17,784 nucleotides of DNA from Isotricha intestinalis (Eukaryota; Ciliophora; Litostomatea; Vestibuliferida; Isotrichidae). The notes under the pieces are model-generated. The model did no database searches. It saw nothing but the letters and a program-made list of their open reading frames with translations, and had not been told where the DNA came from. Position 1 is the stretch's first letter. The number at the start of each line of letters is the position of its first letter. A program made the translations under genes and the position numbers. Shown here piece after piece: positions 8,669 to 17,631 of this stretch. Location: the NCBI GenBank assembly GCA_023807065.1, contig JAJJLU010004142.1:1-17784 (forward strand), read 5' to 3'.

Positions 8669-10972
8669 ATGACAGAAACAGAGTCAGAACATCAAAGCCA
8701 AATAAAAGTAACATTTAGATATCAAAAATATGAAAGAGAATCAATTTTACCTAAACAATGTACAATAAAAGACATAAGAAAATCTTTAGAAAAACAAATA
8801 AAAATATCAGTAAAGCAAATGAAAATGATATATCAAAATAATAATATATTAAATCAACCAGAAAAAACAAAAGCATATAATTACTTTGGAGATGTAAAAG
8901 AAATAGAATTAGAAATGCAATTTAAAGATTTTGTAGAAGATGATTATATTTCTGCTTTTGAAAAAGCATTTATTGGAGTTTCTAAACCAGATAATGACAG
9001 TTCAAATAAAGAAGAAAAAAAAAGAAAATTATTACATTTAAAATCGCTTAAACAAGAAAAAATTTATGAACCACAATTTAAAGATAGACCAGTTTGTAAT
9101 TATGATGGAATGAATGAAGCAAGTTATGTTTGTTTAAATTGTCTTCAATATTGGTGTGAACATTGTATTAAATTTGAAGTTCATCAAAATGAATTATGTG
9201 AAATCAGAAAATTAGATAATACTCTTAAATACAAAAGAGGTGTTTTATTAAAAGAATTAGAAGAAAAAGTTACTGGAGATCAACATTTTGAAAAATTAGA
9301 AAAAATAGATTTTTTACTTAATGAAAAAGTTTCTGTTATTGATAAACAATTTAGTGAAATGATGGGAATTTTAGAAAGAATAAAAGAAGCTCAAATGAAA
9401 TTTGTTATTGATTATTTTTATCAGAAATTAAATGAAAAAAAATATAAAACATTAAACAGAGATTCCAATTTTTTTGTAAACCAAATGAAAGATTTAGAAC
9501 TAAATTATGATTCAAATAATATAGAAGAAAATATAAAAAATATGCAAACAATGAAAGAAGGTTTGGATATAATAATAAAAAAATTTAATGATTTTATAGT
9601 AAGATATGATGATTTTGATAATTTATTTAATGAATATGATAATTTTAATCAAGCTTTTAAAACTCAATTAGAAGCAAAAATTTTTCAAAATGCAAATGTT
9701 GGAAGAGAAATTGCAAACCCTGAAGAATTAAAAGAAAAAGTTGAATTAAAAAATCAAATTGAAAGTAAAATTAAATCAAAAAAAAAACCAACATCATTAA
9801 TAAAAATTAAATATTATAATTCAATAATGATTTGGAATCATATTAATCAAAAATTAATAAGAGTAAGTGATTTTGTAGATAAAAATGAATTTAAATTAAA
9901 TTACCAAGTTTATGCAGGGAATATATTTTTAAATTTAAAAAATAAATTATTTATAATAACAGGAGGAAATTTTAATATGTTTTATTATTATGAACCGTTA
10001 AGAAATGAAATATTTAGATTACCAAATTTACAAGATAATCATTGTAGAGGAGGAATGATTTATATAAAAAAATTAAATGCAATTTTTTGTATAAGTGGTA
10101 AATACACAAAGAAAGTAGAAATTTTTGGTATGAAATATTTAAAAGTATCAAATGAAGAAGATGGGATTAAATCTGATAGAAAATTAGAAAAAGGAATATC
10201 AAGAAAGGAATCACGTAATGAACTTTTTTCTAGAAAAAGTTCTAAAAAAGTAACAAGAAAAAATTCTAGAAAAGATTTAAAGAAAAAAACAGAAAGAGTT
10301 GATTCAAGTAGAAGTAGAAGTTCAAGTAATACAAAAAAGACTTTCAAAAGAAGTAAAACATTAATGTCAAGATCAAGTTCTAAAAACTCAAAAATGGAAT
10401 CTTCAGCATCTGTTAAAAAGTTAAATTTAGATAAAATTAATTTTATGGATAATGAAAATTTAAAATGGGAAGAATTTTCTTCATTAAATATAGCAAGAAA
10501 TTATGCTTGTTTTGCAATTCATAATGAATCATATTTATATGTATTTTTTGGTTATAATCAAATAAGAGGTTATTTAGATTCAATTGAAAAAATAAATTTA
10601 GATGAATCTCTTGAATTTGAATTAATTAAATATCATAATCCTAAAAATTTAGATTTACATAGGAATAGTATGTCTTGTTGTTTTGCCAATGATGATGAAA
10701 TTTATATTTTAGGAGGAACTATTAGAGATAAACCAACTGATCAAATTTTAAAATATAATTTTAAACATGAAACTTTTTATAAAACTGAAATGACAATTAA
10801 TGGTTTACATGAAAATGAATATTTTAGATTTTGGGAAGAAAGTTCTTTTATTCCTTTAAGTAGTCAAGGCTATTCTATTAATTCTGATGATGATTTTACC
10901 TTTGGATTAATTGATGCTAGAGATAAAGTTCATTTGTTTAATATAAGGTCTTTTAAATATAATATTATATAA
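8669..10972 (+). CDS. Ubiquitin-like / B-box / coiled-coil / kelch protein
   Basis: A 767-residue protein with four parts. Residues about 11-85 form a ubiquitin-like fold (IKVTFRYQKY..., TIKDIRKSLEKQIKIS, MKMIYQNNNIL). Residues about 143-177 form a B-box with C143, D146, C155, C158, C163, C166 and H172. Residues about 185-375 are mainly coiled coil. The C-terminal part (about 375-490 and 595-765) shows kelch blades: FIITGGNFNMFYYYEP, IFCISGKYTKKVEIF, YVFFGYNQIRGYLDSIEKI and EIYILGGTIRDKPTDQILKYNF. Between the blades lies a strongly basic Ser/Arg/Lys-rich insert (about 495-588) with many R-K-x-S-type sites. B-box and kelch modules mediate protein contacts; with no RING or BTB domain, a scaffold or cytoskeletal role is more likely than ligase activity. 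Stop is TAA; the next gene starts 57 bases later on the same strand. Confidence 0.8.
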   Translation: MTETESEHQSQIKVTFRYQKYERESILPKQCTIKDIRKSLEKQIKISVKQMKMIYQNNNILNQPEKTKAYNYFGDVKEIELEMQFKDFVEDDYISAFEKAFIGVSKPDNDSSNKEEKKRKLLHLKSLKQEKIYEPQFKDRPVCNYDGMNEASYVCLNCLQYWCEHCIKFEVHQNELCEIRKLDNTLKYKRGVLLKELEEKVTGDQHFEKLEKIDFLLNEKVSVIDKQFSEMMGILERIKEAQMKFVIDYFYQKLNEKKYKTLNRDSNFFVNQMKDLELNYDSNNIEENIKNMQTMKEGLDIIIKKFNDFIVRYDDFDNLFNEYDNFNQAFKTQLEAKIFQNANVGREIANPEELKEKVELKNQIESKIKSKKKPTSLIKIKYYNSIMIWNHINQKLIRVSDFVDKNEFKLNYQVYAGNIFLNLKNKLFIITGGNFNMFYYYEPLRNEIFRLPNLQDNHCRGGMIYIKKLNAIFCISGKYTKKVEIFGMKYLKVSNEEDGIKSDRKLEKGISRKESRNELFSRKSSKKVTRKNSRKDLKKKTERVDSSRSRSSSNTKKTFKRSKTLMSRSSSKNSKMESSASVKKLNLDKINFMDNENLKWEEFSSLNIARNYACFAIHNESYLYVFFGYNQIRGYLDSIEKINLDESLEFELIKYHNPKNLDLHRNSMSCCFANDDEIYILGGTIRDKPTDQILKYNFKHETFYKTEMTINGLHENEYFRFWEESSFIPLSSQGYSINSDDDFTFGLIDARDKVHLFNIRSFKYNII

Positions 10973-11029
10973 TTTATATATTGAATTTTTTAAAATTTTA
11001 ATATTATTTTATATTAATTTTTTTATAAA

Positions 11030-12190
11030 ATGAAACTTAAAAAATTATTTACAGAGAGAATTCCTTTATTTTTAAATGAAAAATATTGTGATATTTTATT
11101 CGATTATTTAAGGGATATTAAACGAATTATGGTTCAAGATGAAGAAAAGAATAAAAAATCATTATTTGAAACAAATGAGAAAAAGTATAAAAAAATTACA
11201 AAAAATCGGATTTATAAATGTTTCAGACAAATTGGAATTGCAATTTTCCAAAAAGAAAAATATTTTGGAGCAACATATTCTCATTTAGAATTAGCTTATT
11301 TAAAATTTAAAGCAAAATTTATTCATAGAAAAATAAATTTATTGGCAATTGAATTAAGAAAAAGAACTGATTTATGTGTTGAATATTATATAAAAATATG
11401 TAAACATGAATTTTATAGAATGAATAAAAGAGAACCAAATTTATTAAAACATAAATCTATAAGAATGGAAAGAAGGAAAAGTATAAATTCTGCAGTTTTC
11501 CATTTAGAAAAAATTAATAGAAATGATAAAAAAGAAATTAATAATGATAGTGATTTTAAATTTGAAGAAGAAGAAGAAAATAAGAAAATTATAAATTTAT
11601 TTATTGGTAAATTTGATATCAATAAAATTTTAAAGAATCAACAAACGATTGAATTAAAAAAAGGAGGATTTGTAAATGCCTTTATAATTAAAAATATTAA
11701 AGATACAGAAAATGAGTATGAAAATAATGTTATTCATTTTAAAACTCCTTTAAAAAATAAATTTCATAATATAATTTCTCCTGTAAAATTATATAGAGAG
11801 AATTCTGAAAAAAAGAAATTTAATATTAAAACTTCAGCAACGAGTAAATTTGAAGAATCTGATGTTATAAATCCTAAAATTTTAATTTCAAATAAACTAA
11901 AAAAAAAAAAATTAATTTTGCAAAAAAATACAAATTATACTTTATCTTTCACAAATAATAAATTAAATTTTCATAAAAGAAATAACACATATTTAACTTT
12001 AAATTGTAATACTACTTCTACTCAAAATAAAACTAAAAATACTTTATTAAATGAATTTAAAACAATTCAATCAACAAAAAGATTACCAAACATTAATTTT
12101 AATAAAATAAAAACAGATTCTAATTCAAATTCAATAAATAAAAATAATAGTATATTACATTTTCTTTCAAGAAAAGATTTATATTATTAA
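11030..12190 (+). CDS. Hypothetical basic protein, helical N-terminal half
   Basis: I do not recognise this 386-residue protein. Residues 1-140 look like a compact helical domain with regularly spaced hydrophobic residues (IPLFLNEKYCDILFDYLRDI, then IYKCFRQIGIAIFQKEKYFGATYSHLELAYLKF). Residues 150-386 are low-complexity, rich in Lys, Asn and Ser/Thr, and probably disordered. There is no signal peptide or transmembrane segment. It begins only 57 bases after the kelch gene in the same orientation, so the two might share a transcript, but the kelch propeller looks complete and nothing supports joining the proteins. The coding composition, length and single ATG after an AT leader make it a likely real gene. 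Stop is TAA. Confidence 0.65.
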   Translation: MKLKKLFTERIPLFLNEKYCDILFDYLRDIKRIMVQDEEKNKKSLFETNEKKYKKITKNRIYKCFRQIGIAIFQKEKYFGATYSHLELAYLKFKAKFIHRKINLLAIELRKRTDLCVEYYIKICKHEFYRMNKREPNLLKHKSIRMERRKSINSAVFHLEKINRNDKKEINNDSDFKFEEEEENKKIINLFIGKFDINKILKNQQTIELKKGGFVNAFIIKNIKDTENEYENNVIHFKTPLKNKFHNIISPVKLYRENSEKKKFNIKTSATSKFEESDVINPKILISNKLKKKKLILQKNTNYTLSFTNNKLNFHKRNNTYLTLNCNTTSTQNKTKNTLLNEFKTIQSTKRLPNINFNKIKTDSNSNSINKNNSILHFLSRKDLYY

Positions 12191-12422
12191 GATATAATAA
12201 AATATAAATGCATGTTAAAATATTTGTTTTTTAAAAAAACTTTTAAATTTTAACGATAAAATATAATATAATAAAAAAGAATTTATTTGAAAAAAACTAA
12301 AAATAAATTAAGACTTTATTCAGAAGTTAAAATAATAAAAAAGTATTAATATTTTAAATGATGAAATTCAAATATATTGATTAAATTTATTTGTATTAAA
12401 AATAAAAATTTATTTATTTATA

Positions 12423-15221
12423 TTATTTCTTTTTTTTTTTTATATTTTTAATCATTTTTTCTCTTCTTCTTTTTTTTCTTAATTGCTCTTGTTTTTCTTC
12501 TTCTTTTTGTAATTTATTTTTATAATTTTCTGCACCTATTTTTAAATTTTTTTCTTTAATATTTTGTAAAGTTTGTAATCTTTGAATCAAAGAATAAACA
12601 TTTTTTTCATTTGTAGTTAAATAACTTTTAATTTGTTTTTTATAAGGCAAGCCTAATTTTTTTAAATGAAAAGCTTCATCATTTAAATTTTGTTTAATTT
12701 TATTTTTTGTTTTAAAAGGTAAATTTTTTTCTAAATTTTTAGATATAACTAAATCAGGAAAAACTTGTTCTTCTCTGACAATTTCTTTATATTCACTATC
12801 AGGATTTTGTTTTAATTCAATATTATAATCTTTTCTTAATTGAGACATAGTTCTTAAAAACTTTCTAGGTTTATCATCATATTGAATAATAGGATTATAA
12901 AATTCATATAATTGAACTTGAGTCCATTGTTTTAAAAAAATAACATCACTTTTTTTAATTTTATCTTCAAAAGTTGCTCTAAACCTTCCTTCAGGTTTTA
13001 AATTAATTTGTTTTTTAATTATACCTCTTATTCCACTTACTGTTTGAATTTTGGCTCCTATATATCTAGCAACTTCTAAATTTGAATTAAACATTCCTTT
13101 AATAATTGCACTTTTTTTATATATTTCTTCAGCTTCTCCAATTAATTTTATTTTCTTTACTAAATTAAAAGATTCATTCACTTCTATTAAATCTCCTTTA
13201 CCACAAATTCTGAAGTTTTGAATATCTTTATCATATAAATTATTTTGAAAAGCTATTACTGCAATATTAATTGGCATTAATGGTCCATAACATATTGCAG
13301 TTACACTTCCAAATTTTGGAGTATATTTTACTAATCTTAATCTCGTATTTTTATCTTCGACACAAAAAGACATTATTGTTTGAAATCTTCTCCATCCTAT
13401 ACTTAAAATTATTGGATCATTTGTTTTTAATATTTTTGGATACCATAAATGTTTTATAAATTTTATTTTTAAAAAACCCATTTTTGTTTCTTGTTCTTGT
13501 AAAGATAATGATGCTAAAACTATTGGATGATTTGGAGAAAAGTGATTTACATATTTTCTTTTTATTTTCTTTATATCTATTCTTACATAAGAACCAAATT
13601 GATATATATTATATTTTGAAGGATCATCTAAAAATGGTTTTAATTGATCATTTAATTCTTTTTCTTTTTCTTCAAGAGTAGTTTCTTCTGGAATTATTAA
13701 ATCTTTTTTTTCATCATTTTCTTCTTTATCTTTTTTTTTTGTATCTATTTCATTCTCATCTTCTTCTTCTACAATATCAAATGCTCCTGTTATAAATCTT
13801 TGTTTTCCATTTTTTATTAAAAATTCTAATTCATAATTATTTTTATTTTCATTATCTTTATATGTGTCTAATATTTCATCTCCTGATAATATATCTTCTT
13901 CAACTGATAAATCCATTTCATTATTTTCATTTTTATTATATATATCATTCATTAAAATTTGATCACTTTTCTCAGGGAAAAAATTAGGTTCATTAACTAA
14001 ATTAAAATTTTTATCATATATTTGATTAATTCTGTTGTTATTGTTATTAAGATTATTATTATTATTATTTTTTTTAATTTTTTCTTTTTCAATATTAACT
14101 CCACCAATTATTTCCATATCAACATCATCAATATTATTATCAATATTTCCTTGAATATCTTGTAATTGCCTAACCATTTTAACCCCTTCATCATTAGCTA
14201 ATTCTTCATTTTCTTTAACTCCTTTAGTAAAAGTAATTAATTTTTCAGGAATATTAATATAACCACTTTTTCTATCATATTCCAAAGTATTAACATTACA
14301 ATAAGGTGCATAAAGAGTTTTATCTTTTTGTTTAAGAGTTCTTTTTTTTTTACCATTTTTTTCAACAATTTCAATAGGACAAGGATCATCCATTTTATTC
14401 ATGAAATCAATATTATAATCACCTAAACCATTAATATGAACAATAACATTTTTATTAAAATGAGCTCCTCTAACATAACCAAAGAAACTTACCATAACAT
14501 CATCATCTTCATTATCATTTGAATTTTTTGTAAAAGTAATATCATATCTATCACAAATAACATAAGGATGATTAATTCTAAAAAGAGGAGTATTTGGATT
14601 TGTTGTTTTTAAAAAACGAGCCATAGTATGTAATTGTTGTTTTATATATAAATTATTTTTAATACCATATAAATAAAATAATTTAGATCTATCTGTTGCA
14701 TCTTTTAAAAATCTTTTTTTAATTTGTTTTTTATATTTACTTAAACTTTTATTTTGTTTAAAATCATCCATATGTGTAATTACACCCATAACAGAAGTAA
14801 AACCATGATTTTTTAAAAGGGAAATAAATTCAAAAGTATCCATTTCAAAACCAATTCTTGCATCAATTAAAGTTATTGCAACATCTGCAATTTTTGCACA
14901 ATCATCTAATCCATTTATATCATTTGGACATTTAATTAAAGTTATTCTTTGATTTTTTGAATTTCTTATTGTTATTGAACCATTTACTTTTGTTATATTT
15001 TGATTTGTATAATATTTCACTAATGATTTTATTAATGTTGTTTTTCCACTTCCTTTTCCTCCTTGAATTGCTAATACTAATGGTGGCTTGTCTATTTCAG
15101 TTGAATATTTTATTTTTGCTTTTTTATTTTCATTTTTTATTTCTGGAACTAATGAATAATCTCTCATTTCATTTTTTTCATAATAATCATTTACTATATT
15201 TTCTTTTTTTTCCTCATCCAT
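12423..15221 (-). CDS. BMS1: Ribosome biogenesis GTPase BMS1
   Basis: BMS1 is a nucleolar GTPase of the SSU processome, needed for early pre-rRNA cleavage and 40S assembly, where it works with Rcl1. This 932-residue protein shows the family order. The GTPase domain has P-loop GGKGSGKT (54-61), LIKCPND (95-101), the BMS1/TSR1 signature VAITLIDARIGFEMDTFEF (114-132) and THMDD (149-153) in place of NKxD. The AARP2CN domain spans about 215-275 (HPYVICDRYDIT, VSFFGYVRGAH). An acidic, Asn-rich linker follows at about 340-520 with an Asn run near 385-396. The C-terminal ribosome-biogenesis domain (about 540-815) includes GSYVRIDI, KHLWYPKILKTNDPII, SIGWRRFQTI and LVKYTPKFG. The tail is strongly basic. 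It is shorter than fungal or animal BMS1 (over 1100 residues), mostly through a shorter linker. The start is the single clear ATG before a full G-domain. Stop is TAA. Confidence 0.95.
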   Translation of the reverse strand: MDEEKKENIVNDYYEKNEMRDYSLVPEIKNENKKAKIKYSTEIDKPPLVLAIQGGKGSGKTTLIKSLVKYYTNQNITKVNGSITIRNSKNQRITLIKCPNDINGLDDCAKIADVAITLIDARIGFEMDTFEFISLLKNHGFTSVMGVITHMDDFKQNKSLSKYKKQIKKRFLKDATDRSKLFYLYGIKNNLYIKQQLHTMARFLKTTNPNTPLFRINHPYVICDRYDITFTKNSNDNEDDDVMVSFFGYVRGAHFNKNVIVHINGLGDYNIDFMNKMDDPCPIEIVEKNGKKKRTLKQKDKTLYAPYCNVNTLEYDRKSGYINIPEKLITFTKGVKENEELANDEGVKMVRQLQDIQGNIDNNIDDVDMEIIGGVNIEKEKIKKNNNNNNLNNNNNRINQIYDKNFNLVNEPNFFPEKSDQILMNDIYNKNENNEMDLSVEEDILSGDEILDTYKDNENKNNYELEFLIKNGKQRFITGAFDIVEEEDENEIDTKKKDKEENDEKKDLIIPEETTLEEKEKELNDQLKPFLDDPSKYNIYQFGSYVRIDIKKIKRKYVNHFSPNHPIVLASLSLQEQETKMGFLKIKFIKHLWYPKILKTNDPIILSIGWRRFQTIMSFCVEDKNTRLRLVKYTPKFGSVTAICYGPLMPINIAVIAFQNNLYDKDIQNFRICGKGDLIEVNESFNLVKKIKLIGEAEEIYKKSAIIKGMFNSNLEVARYIGAKIQTVSGIRGIIKKQINLKPEGRFRATFEDKIKKSDVIFLKQWTQVQLYEFYNPIIQYDDKPRKFLRTMSQLRKDYNIELKQNPDSEYKEIVREEQVFPDLVISKNLEKNLPFKTKNKIKQNLNDEAFHLKKLGLPYKKQIKSYLTTNEKNVYSLIQRLQTLQNIKEKNLKIGAENYKNKLQKEEEKQEQLRKKRRREKMIKNIKKKKK

Positions 15222-15604
15222 TTTTTATTTTGGAATGTATTTTTCAGAAAATAAGATAATAAATAAAAAATTATATTTATATTTATTTATTTAAAACATA
15301 TAAATTATGATATATGATTTTTGATTCCTTGAAATAAATTCAAAACACTAATAAAGGAATTCTTGTGTTTAAAGAAATACTTAATAATATTTTAATTCAA
15401 TAAAATTATATTTATTCTGAATAACTAAATAAAATTACATTTTTAAAATAAAAATAATTTTTAATTATATACATTAATTAATTGTTTCCTTTTCTTTAAT
15501 TATTTTATTCTTTCATTTATGTTTTAGTTTTTTCATTTTAAATTATAAAGTAAAGTCATGAATATTAATTTAATATATACCCAATGAATAATAAATAAAA
15601 AAAA
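15222..15604. other. Divergent intergenic region between BMS1 and the Lys-rich protein gene
   Basis: This A/T-rich stretch holds the 5' flanks of two divergent genes. I see one weak inverted repeat (AAACAC at 15343-15348 with GTGTTT at 15365-15370, 16-base loop). No open frame, RNA gene or strong shared motif was found. Confidence 0.5.
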
Positions 15605-16141
15605 ATGGCAGGAAAAAAAAAGAAGGGAAAGAAGGGAAAGAAAGGAAAAAAAGATAAGTCATCAGGACCTCCAAAATTAGTAGTTCCAAATTTTATACCA
15701 TTTAACCGTCAAAAAATACCAATTGCAGTTTTTGTTAATAGATTAGATGATTTATATTTGGTTTATACAGATGAATATAATTTAGCAGAAGAAATTTTAA
15801 CAGAAATATCAAAAATAAATAAAAAAGAAATAACTGATATGAGATTATATTTTAATTCAAGAAGATTAGTTGATCCTTCAATTTGTAATCATGATCAACA
15901 AATTACACATAATATTCATTTATTTTTAGTTTATAAAGACCCAGAAGTTAAAGGTGGATGGGAAGATGTTAAAAATATATTAAGTTATGATATTTATGAT
16001 CTTGATATTCAAAAAATTAAAAATGAAGAAGATGAAGAAAGAAGAATAAAAGAAGAAAAAGAAAAAGAAGAAGAAGAAAAGAAAAAGAAAGAAGCTGAAT
16101 TAACTGCAGCTCAATTAGGAAAAAGGAAGTTTCATCTTTAA
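15605..16141 (+). CDS. Small Lys-rich protein with possible ubiquitin-like domain
   Basis: This 178-residue protein starts with a basic leader of repeated KKGKKGKK (residues 4-18). Residues about 37-110 (IPIAVFVNRLDDLYLVYTDEY, LAEEILTEISKINKK, MRLYFNSRRLVDPS, ITHNIHLFLVY) follow the order of a ubiquitin-like fold: beta hairpin, helix, then the 'rLyFngrrLvD' strand-turn and a final strand. There is no C-terminal di-Gly, so it would be a built-in domain and not a conjugated modifier. The end is a charged Glu/Lys helix (about 138-165). Similar Lys-Gly leaders occur in cytoskeletal and ciliary proteins, but that is only a hint. No family is recognised with confidence. ATG sits in an A-rich context followed by GCA. 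Stop is TAA. Confidence 0.7.
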   Translation: MAGKKKKGKKGKKGKKDKSSGPPKLVVPNFIPFNRQKIPIAVFVNRLDDLYLVYTDEYNLAEEILTEISKINKKEITDMRLYFNSRRLVDPSICNHDQQITHNIHLFLVYKDPEVKGGWEDVKNILSYDIYDLDIQKIKNEEDEERRIKEEKEKEEEEKKKKEAELTAAQLGKRKFHL

Positions 16142-16633
16142 ATATTCTTATAATTCAATCACTTTCAAATTTAAAAATTTTTCAAATTTAATAAATAGTA
16201 ATTATTAATTTTATTTCCTTCAATATCATCATTAATATAATTTAATATACTTTTAATTGGTAAATTTAGATTTATTCTTAATGAATAATTTTCTTCCTTT
16301 CTTCTCAAATATTAAAAAATAAAAAAATATAAATGAATTAAAGGATTTGTAAAATACAATTAAAAAAAGATAAAAAAGATTTAAATGTTAAAAAAGAAGA
16401 TTGATTATATTCTTAATTTAAAGAAAATTTAAATTTCTTTAAATGAATTATAAATAATATTATCTTATTTTTTAATTAATTAAAAAATTAAATATTCAAA
16501 AACAATAACAGGACCAACCTAAATAAATATTAAAAAATATAAGAAAAAAAAAAAGAAAATTTCATTTTTTATTTGTAAAGTTAATAGTAATATTAACTGC
16601 TAATATTCAAAAAAAGGAAAAGAAAAAAATAAT
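16142..16633. other. Convergent intergenic region
   Basis: This lies between the 3' ends of the Lys-rich protein gene (+) and the cathepsin gene (-), so both transcript ends should fall here. It contains an A/T palindrome (16467-16488), a short patch with unusually many G/C (about 16507-16520) and a 46-codon frame without ATG on the minus strand (16171-16311). No RNA gene was recognised. Confidence 0.5.
16467..16488. repeat. 22-base perfect A/T palindrome
   Basis: A, six T, AATTAATT, six A, T: identical to its own reverse complement. It sits about 145 bases beyond the stop codon of the cathepsin gene and over 320 bases beyond that of the convergent gene. It may be chance in DNA of this composition, or part of a transcript-end signal. 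Confidence 0.4.
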
Positions 16634-17521
16634 TTATTGAGCATAAACACCAGCATAACCTCTGGAGTCGAAACCGCATTGTCCGAATTTAATTCTGAAG
16701 AAACCTTCTTCTCCCCATGAGGCACCCCATGAGTTTTGTACAATCCAATAATTGACTCCATTTTCGACTCCCCATCCGACAATGACAACAGCATGTCCTC
16801 CCATTACATAACCACTTTTGTGTTCATAGATACCACCTTTATAACTCATGAAATCACTATAAACAGTGAAACCAGTTTGAACATAACCATTTTCAACTAA
16901 ATCTTGTTTAATGGTATCAATATCACTTAAAGCTTTTGAATTTTTGGCTTTGTAAGTTTTCCATTCAGCACCATTTCTACATTCAGAAATACATTTAGTA
17001 GTAGTACCATTACCACTTTCATATGGGAAGCAATCATCATCAACAACACCTGGATTTTCATAGAAAGCCCAAGTTTTGTCTAAGTAACCACCATTGCATC
17101 CAAAGTTATTTGGATCACATGATACTGAATGTTGTGGTGAGAGGACAACTTTAGTTTTACCTTCAGTAACTTTACAAATTCTTTGAGAGAAAGCAACAGC
17201 AGCTGAGAAAGCCCAACATGAACCACATCTTTCTTGGTCTCTTACAGCTTGAACACAGTTTGGCCATTCTTTTCTTCCGTCAAAAGATTCTGGAAGATCA
17301 TTTGATGGAACATATTCTTGATTTTCTTTTTCTTCTTCATTTACATCTTCAAGAACAACTCCGAATAATCCACGGATTTCATCTTCAGTCCAGTCTCTGA
17401 ATGGATTCTCATTTACGTCATATACTTCATATGGAGCATTTTCTTTAAGGTATTGAACTTCACGTTCATTTATGAAGTGACATGTGGTTAAGGCTATTAA
17501 GAAAAGGGCAATGAATTTCAT
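16634..17521 (-). CDS. Cathepsin B-like cysteine protease (family C1A), no occluding loop
   Basis: This 295-residue secreted or lysosomal endopeptidase has a signal peptide (MKFIALFLIALTTCHF), a short cathepsin B-type propeptide (about 17-75, including NPFRDWTEDEIRGLFGV) and a mature papain-fold domain from about DLPESFDGRKEWPNC (75-89). The catalytic residues are present: Q96 in QERCGSCWAFS, C102, H243 in GGHAVVIVGWG and N263 in QNSWG. CNGGYLDKTWAFY and the disulfide cysteines fit the family. Between DDDCFPYE and W187 the segment is short and lacks the His-His pair of the cathepsin B occluding loop, so I infer endopeptidase without dipeptidyl-carboxypeptidase activity. Codons are visibly richer in G/C than in neighbouring genes, which suggests high expression. 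Upstream lie three copies of TATATCCAAA. Role: protein digestion in food vacuoles or lysosomes. Stop is TAA. Confidence 0.95.
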   Translation of the reverse strand: MKFIALFLIALTTCHFINEREVQYLKENAPYEVYDVNENPFRDWTEDEIRGLFGVVLEDVNEEEKENQEYVPSNDLPESFDGRKEWPNCVQAVRDQERCGSCWAFSAAVAFSQRICKVTEGKTKVVLSPQHSVSCDPNNFGCNGGYLDKTWAFYENPGVVDDDCFPYESGNGTTTKCISECRNGAEWKTYKAKNSKALSDIDTIKQDLVENGYVQTGFTVYSDFMSYKGGIYEHKSGYVMGGHAVVIVGWGVENGVNYWIVQNSWGASWGEEGFFRIKFGQCGFDSRGYAGVYAQ

Positions 17522-17544
17522 TTTTTAAAATATATATTTTATTT

Positions 17545-17631
17545 TTTGGATATATATATTTTTTTTCTGATTTGGATATATTTTTTTTTTTTATTTTTTT
17601 CTGAGTTTATTTTTTTTTTTTTTTGGATATA
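17545..17631 (-). promoter_or_regulatory. Three exact TATATCCAAA repeats upstream of the cathepsin gene
   Basis: On the minus strand the 10-mer TATATCCAAA occurs at 17554-17545, 17580-17571 and 17631-17622, that is about 24 to 110 bases before the cathepsin ATG. A second element, TCAGAAAAAAA, occurs twice between them (17570-17560 and 17604-17594). The copies are separated by long A/T runs. The arrangement suggests a repeated promoter or 5'-leader element of a strongly expressed gene; a tandem-duplication remnant is the other option. Confidence 0.45.

Noticed and set aside
10060..10347. Minus-strand frame opposite the basic insert of the kelch gene
   Set aside because: It is the antisense of Ser/Arg/Lys codons, which yields Leu/Phe-rich nonsense.
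10973..11029. Fusion of the kelch gene with the following frame
   Set aside because: The propeller appears complete before its TAA, and the gap shows no coding potential; two genes are simpler.
13271..15259. Three plus-strand frames opposite BMS1
   Set aside because: They are antisense frames over a firmly identified gene and show only Leu/Phe-rich text.
16530..16565. Short minus-strand frame beginning MKFS and rich in Phe, like a signal peptide
   Set aside because: On exact counting of the T run it stops after 11 codons and no exon can be linked to it convincingly.
16600..16794. Minus-strand frame overlapping the cathepsin 3' end
   Set aside because: It is in a different frame of a gene with intact catalytic motifs.
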